From an uncultured Acidobacteriota bacterium (GTDB lineage Bacteria > Acidobacteriota > Blastocatellia > Pyrinomonadales > Pyrinomonadaceae): DNA of 9,662 bases. Where the stretch lies: assembly GCA_902826505.1 (NCBI GenBank), contig CADEFG010000138.1:1-9662 (forward strand), read 5' to 3'. How positions within the stretch are numbered: position 1 is the first letter of the stretch; each line of letters begins with the position of its first letter. Below, in pieces: positions 6,595 through 9,662 of the stretch. The translations under genes and the position numbers were made by a program. The notes beneath the pieces are model-generated. The model saw only the letters and a program-made list of their open reading frames with translations. It made no database searches and was not told the DNA's origin.

Positions 6595-7713
6595 ATGAAA
6601 TACCTAAAGCCGCCGCAAATTTTTTATCTTGTCGCCATAATTACGATTTTTACGTTTTCAATTTACGCGCAAACTCCGACGCCGACACCGCCGGTCGAAG
6701 AAGATAATGAACCGATCAAAGTTTCGTCGCGTCTTGTCGTTGTGCCGGTTTCGATTACCGATACAAGCGGTCAGCCGGTTCTCGGTTTGACGGCAAAAGA
6801 TTTTTTTGTTTCAGAAGAAAATCGTGCTCAGCAAATTGAAAGAGTTTCCGACGCCGAAAAAGTTCCGCTTGAGATCGCTATTTTATTTGACGTTTCGGCA
6901 AGCACCGACGCGATGTTCCAATTCGAACAGGAAACCGCCGCGAAGTTTTTGCAGGAAGTAATGCGTCCCGAAGACCGCGCGACGATCTTTACGATCGGTG
7001 AACGTCCGGTTTTACTTCAACCGCGTGACGGCAGCGCAAAATCCGCGATTTCGATCAAAACCATTCAGCCGACCAAACAATTTACGGCGTTTTACGATAC
7101 GGTCAGAATTGCCGCCGATTATCTTGAGAAAAATGCACCGGCAGGCACGCGGCGGGTGATCGTCGTAATTTCCGACGGCGAAGATACCTACAGCGAAGGG
7201 ATCAGAAATGCAATGGATGCGGGTTTTAAAAAACTCGGTAAAAAGATTGACACGCTTGATTCGAAAAGTTTGTATCAACTGACCGTGACCAACCGCAATG
7301 AAGCCAGCACGCGGGAACAAAACCGCGTTTTGAAATCGCTGCAAAATGCCGACACGGTCTTTTATTCCATAAATCCGGCAGGAAATTCATATCAGCTTAA
7401 TAAAGCCACGCAATTCGGACAATCTAACCTCGAAAAATTCGCGGTTCAGACGGGCGGAACGGCGTTTTTACCGAAATTCCAACAGGTTACTTCAAAAGAT
7501 AATTTGCAAAATTCCTATAATTTGAAGAAAAATCAGGAAACTTTGACGACGATTTTCCGCCAGCTCGCCAACGAGCTGCGCGCACAGTATCTTGTCCAAT
7601 ATTACTCGGAAGCTGATTTTGCGGCGAACCGTTATGTAAATTTGAAGGTTGGTTTGAATAACCCGCAGAGTTTCAAAGTCCGGGCGCGGCAAGGTTATTT
7701 TGTCAAACAATAG
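6595..7713 (+). CDS. Secreted VWA-domain protein (VWFA-related, acidobacterial type)
   Basis: This 372-residue protein starts with a signal peptide (MKYLKPPQ, a hydrophobic core, IYA|QTPTPTPP) and a short Pro/Thr linker. An N-terminal beta segment (SSRLVVVPVSITDTSGQPV, LTAKDFFVSEEN) precedes the von Willebrand factor A domain, as in the acidobacterial VWFA-related family. The MIDAS metal site looks complete: D99-V-S-A-S103, Thr164 in FTAFYDTV, and Asp194 in SDGED. The C-terminal part contains the usual QTGGTAFLPKF and ELRAQYLVQYY blocks and ends with a beta strand and VRARQGYFVKQ. Such proteins are abundant in Acidobacteriota and are thought to mediate metal-dependent protein contacts in the periplasm or outside; the partner is unknown. 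The start lacks a clear Shine-Dalgarno. It is flanked by terminators, so it is probably monocistronic. Confidence 0.92.
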   Translation: MKYLKPPQIFYLVAIITIFTFSIYAQTPTPTPPVEEDNEPIKVSSRLVVVPVSITDTSGQPVLGLTAKDFFVSEENRAQQIERVSDAEKVPLEIAILFDVSASTDAMFQFEQETAAKFLQEVMRPEDRATIFTIGERPVLLQPRDGSAKSAISIKTIQPTKQFTAFYDTVRIAADYLEKNAPAGTRRVIVVISDGEDTYSEGIRNAMDAGFKKLGKKIDTLDSKSLYQLTVTNRNEASTREQNRVLKSLQNADTVFYSINPAGNSYQLNKATQFGQSNLEKFAVQTGGTAFLPKFQQVTSKDNLQNSYNLKKNQETLTTIFRQLANELRAQYLVQYYSEADFAANRYVNLKVGLNNPQSFKVRARQGYFVKQ

Positions 7714-7733
7714 TTCAAAGGCTAAAATTCAAT

Positions 7734-7766
7734 AAAAAAACGGCGAAACTTTTTGCCGTTTTTTTT
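7734..7766. terminator. Bidirectional Rho-independent terminator
   Basis: An A-tract plus CGGC (7734-7744) pairs with GCCG plus a T-tract (7755-7766), forming a short GC-core stem flanked by A and T runs on opposite sides. It therefore reads as an intrinsic terminator for the VWA gene on plus, and for the Cys-motif gene (stop at 7858) on minus. A competing pairing exists: CGGCGAAACT (7741-7750) with AGTTTCGCCG (7777-7786). Confidence 0.85.
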
Positions 7767-7857
7767 ATTGGCTCAAAGTTTCGCCGTGCGGTTTGACGAA
7801 TGATTGCTTGGAGACTGAACAGCGAAATCGTTCATCATCCGTCAAATCTTGGTTCGA
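7767..7857. other. Intergenic region between convergent genes with an imperfect inverted repeat
   Basis: TTTGACGAATGA (7792-7803) pairs with TCATCCGTCAAA (7835-7846) with one mismatch in twelve. It has no adjacent T-tract, so it is not a typical terminator. It may act as a 3' RNA-end stabilising structure of the minus-strand transcript. Confidence 0.4.
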
Positions 7858-8415
7858 CTAATTTTTTCTGACCGCAACATCGCCCATCATCATTTCCGGG
7901 GTATTTTTCGGCGTCGCGATTTTGCCCATCAGCGGCGGTTTCGGCGTCGCTTTCGGCGTTTGTTTTGGTGTCGGAGTCGGTGTCGAAGGCGAAATGCCGC
8001 CCATTATATGCGGTTCGGGCGTCGGTGTAAAAAACGGAATCGGAAGCTTGAAGCTCAAATCTTTTGATTTATTGAAAGCCGTCACCAAACCGATCGCCCC
8101 GAAAAAGCTGAAGATCAAAGAAGCCAGCGCGGTGACATAGATCTGTGTCCGTTGTTTAACTTTTGCCCAGCCGACCGGACAATCCTGCGTGAGCACGCTG
8201 CCGTCGGCGCGTTTGAAAAATCGGACGCAAAGCCGACCTTCGGCGTTCATTACCAGATTTTCGGCTTCCGACTGCGACATTCCCGAAAGATTAAAGACAT
8301 TCAATTTGCACTCGCCGCAGTAGCGTTTGCGGTCATCACCGATCATTGCGTTCCAGTCCTGCGAACACGGACTCGCAATGCGTAAATTATTCAGCGGATT
8401 ATCGAATTTAGCCAT
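7858..8415 (-). CDS. Cys-motif single-pass membrane protein with Thr/Pro-rich tail, unknown function
   Basis: This is a 185-residue protein. The frame is open 21 codons further upstream, but the ATG at 8415 has a GGAG nine bases before it and begins the conserved-looking domain, so it is chosen. Residues 1-83 form a cytoplasmic domain with C17 (PCSQDWNAM), C33/C36 (RYCGEC), C63 (LCVRF) and C79 (DCPVG), and the phrase KLNVFNLSGMSQSEAE. This Cys-W-M...CxxC...CVRF arrangement recurs at the N-terminus of uncharacterised Acidobacteriota and Bacteroidota membrane proteins and looks metal-binding (inference). Residues ~91-113 are one transmembrane helix. The tail is Thr/Pro/Lys-rich and has three MG motifs (IMGGI, LMGKI, MMGDVA). 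It follows the beta-propeller gene on the same strand, and a hairpin covers its ribosome binding site. Confidence 0.82.
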   Translation of the reverse strand: MAKFDNPLNNLRIASPCSQDWNAMIGDDRKRYCGECKLNVFNLSGMSQSEAENLVMNAEGRLCVRFFKRADGSVLTQDCPVGWAKVKQRTQIYVTALASLIFSFFGAIGLVTAFNKSKDLSFKLPIPFFTPTPEPHIMGGISPSTPTPTPKQTPKATPKPPLMGKIATPKNTPEMMMGDVAVRKN

Positions 8416-8417
8416 AT

Positions 8418-8475
8418 AAAAAAACTCCGTTCTAAAAATTTTAAGGCTTACTGCCTGATGTGTTTTAGAACGGAG
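8418..8475 (-). promoter_or_regulatory. Terminator-like hairpin that sequesters the downstream Shine-Dalgarno
   Basis: CTCCGTTCTAAAA (8425-8437) and TTTTAGAACGGAG (8463-8475) are perfectly complementary over 13 bp with a 25-base loop. The loop itself holds an AGGC/GCCT mini-hairpin. Read on minus, the second arm ends in GGAG, the Shine-Dalgarno of the gene starting at 8415. It is followed directly by seven T's (8424-8418) and then AT-ATG. The element therefore has the form of an intrinsic terminator after the propeller gene and, if read through, would mask the next gene's ribosome binding site. The structure is seen; the regulatory role is inferred. Confidence 0.75.
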
Positions 8476-8506
8476 CAAAAAATCTTTCTTGCAAAAATTT
8501 TAAGAT

Positions 8507-9661
8507 TTATTTTTTTACTTCCCAAAAACTGACCGTGTTCGTACTGCTGAGAATTCCCCAAGCTTCAAAAGCATAGACATATTTCCCGTTATTTGCCCAA
8601 CCCGCATCGCCGAGACCGCTTTTTTTGACTTTGTTTTGTTTATCGTATTTTACTTTGACCGGATCAAAAAGCGTCTGCACCTGGTTGCCGGTTTCCGTTT
8701 CGTAAACCGCCGTGACATCGTCGCCGTGACGCAGGATATAGCGGTAATCAGGACTAAAATCGGCATATTCCCTGTTACTCGGCATTTCCAAGTAATTTGT
8801 ATAGCCTGGTTCTTGTTTGGTTTCCGGAGTGTAAACTGCAAGACTAATTTGAAGTAACCGGCGGGCGGCAATATTCCAAACGGAGAAAGAACCCAGATCG
8901 GTTTGATAGATAAATTTACCGTCCGGTGTAAACTGCATCCCGTAACCGGCTTCAAACGCCGAGTCGAAAACGATCTTTCCGGTGGCGATGTCGTAAAATT
9001 CGGTTTTCGGCTCTTTTTTCTCGCTGCGATTGACGCGGGCGACGACCAGAAGATTTTTGTCGTCGATAATTTTGACCGTCGGAAATCGTTCTTTTTCGCT
9101 TTGGCGGACAATTTCGTAGACCGGTTTTCCGTCGCCCGCCGCTTCGATCAGCGAAACTTTCCAATCGTCGCGAACGACCAGATATTTTCCGTCTTTGGTC
9201 GAGCCTTGAAATTCCACGGTATCTTTCGGATTGTTTGAAGCGAGTTCGAATTTCAGCGCAGACGGCGCGTTTAGCGTGTCGTAAACCCGGAGTTTGCTGT
9301 CAGCTTTAACGACGATAAATCTGTCCTTGATGATTTGCCGAAGAGCAAAATCTTCTTTCGGATTTTGCGGCGAAAGCTGTAACTTATGCGTGCCGTTGCC
9401 GGCGATGTCGTAAATCCGAAGCTCTTCGCCAAATTTGACGACGATATATTTCAGATCGCGGATTTCCTTGAAACCTAAATCGCCTTTCGGGTTCGGATTG
9501 AAGATTTCAAAACGCGGCGTGCCGTCGCCGTCGATGTCCCAGACAAAGATGCGGTCGGTGCGTTTGGCGATCAGATATTTTTCGTCCGCGCTGACGGTCG
9601 TTTCCTGATATGAAGTTTCCGGCTTTAGGGTTTGAGCAGTGAATTCCTTTGCGATCGCGCC
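8507..9661 (-). CDS. WD40-like beta-propeller protein (5' end outside window)
   Basis: The frame stays open from 9661 to the stop at 8507, giving 384 visible residues. The GTG at 9217 that would start a 236-residue protein is internal, because the translation upstream of it continues the same repeat pattern. Blades are visible: RIFVWDIDGDGTPRFEI, LRIYDIAGNGTHKLQL, LRVYDTLNAPSALKFEL, SLIEAAGDGKPVYEI, and later TEFYDIATGKIVFDS and FSVWNIAARRLLQI. The anchor positions of the first four are spaced 43, 43 and 45 residues apart. Each blade has a NPK-D or D-GKY-VV turn, as in WD40-like/PQQ-like propellers that act as protein-interaction platforms. No catalytic motif is visible. The N-terminus, and so any signal peptide, is missing. 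The next gene begins 91 bp downstream on the same strand. Confidence 0.82.
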   Translation of the reverse strand, partial: GAIAKEFTAQTLKPETSYQETTVSADEKYLIAKRTDRIFVWDIDGDGTPRFEIFNPNPKGDLGFKEIRDLKYIVVKFGEELRIYDIAGNGTHKLQLSPQNPKEDFALRQIIKDRFIVVKADSKLRVYDTLNAPSALKFELASNNPKDTVEFQGSTKDGKYLVVRDDWKVSLIEAAGDGKPVYEIVRQSEKERFPTVKIIDDKNLLVVARVNRSEKKEPKTEFYDIATGKIVFDSAFEAGYGMQFTPDGKFIYQTDLGSFSVWNIAARRLLQISLAVYTPETKQEPGYTNYLEMPSNREYADFSPDYRYILRHGDDVTAVYETETGNQVQTLFDPVKVKYDKQNKVKKSGLGDAGWANNGKYVYAFEAWGILSSTNTVSFWEVKK

Positions 9662-9662
9662 G

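Noticed and set aside
7922..8140. Gly/Val-rich plus-strand open frame
   Set aside because: It is the antisense of the Thr/Pro-rich tail and transmembrane segment of the minus-strand gene. The repeats explain its odd composition.
8507..9217. A complete 236-residue protein starting at GTG 9217
   Set aside because: The frame is open to the window edge, and the upstream translation continues the same ~43-residue blade pattern, so the GTG is internal.

Overview
The window looks like chromosomal DNA of an Acidobacteriota member, most likely class Blastocatellia (Pyrinomonadaceae-like). The main grounds are a VWFA-related protein of the acidobacterial type, a secreted protein with a PKD-like C-terminus, a Cys-motif membrane protein with a Thr/Pro-rich tail, and an actinobacterial/acidobacterial-style dihydrolipoamide succinyltransferase with two lipoyl domains. 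Base composition is moderate in the genes and clearly AT-rich between them. This placement is inference from protein style. No rRNA, tRNA, transposase, integrase or CRISPR array was seen.

Layout. Positions 1-2403 hold four plus-strand genes: the 3' end of a PKD-like secreted protein, a small DUF4242 protein, and a two-gene unit with overlapping stop and start codons (a two-helix membrane protein followed by a signal-peptide protein of unknown function). A minus-strand SRPBCC protein (2469-2942) converges on this group. Divergent from it is the best-identified gene, the E2 subunit of a 2-oxo acid dehydrogenase complex (3114-4901), closed by a 19-bp terminator stem. About 540 bp of AT-rich DNA with no convincing gene follows. 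Next come an OmpA-C-terminal envelope protein (5462-6451) and a secreted VWA-domain protein (6595-7713), each with its own terminator-like hairpin. The right end is minus-strand: a 5'-truncated beta-propeller protein (8507 to beyond 9661), then a Cys-motif single-pass membrane protein (7858-8415).

How the genes relate. Apart from the TCA-cycle E2, the recognisable products are mostly envelope or secreted proteins, and no single pathway links them. No undescribed defence or mobile system is evident. The most interesting signals are at the DNA/RNA level. A 13-bp perfect stem between the two minus-strand genes carries the Shine-Dalgarno of the second gene in its 3' arm and is followed by seven T's ending two bases before the ATG, so one element resembles both a terminator and an RBS-sequestering hairpin. 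Two unrelated 7-bp tandem repeats lie inside the linkers of the E2 gene, and a 56-bp exact duplication joins its two lipoyl domains.
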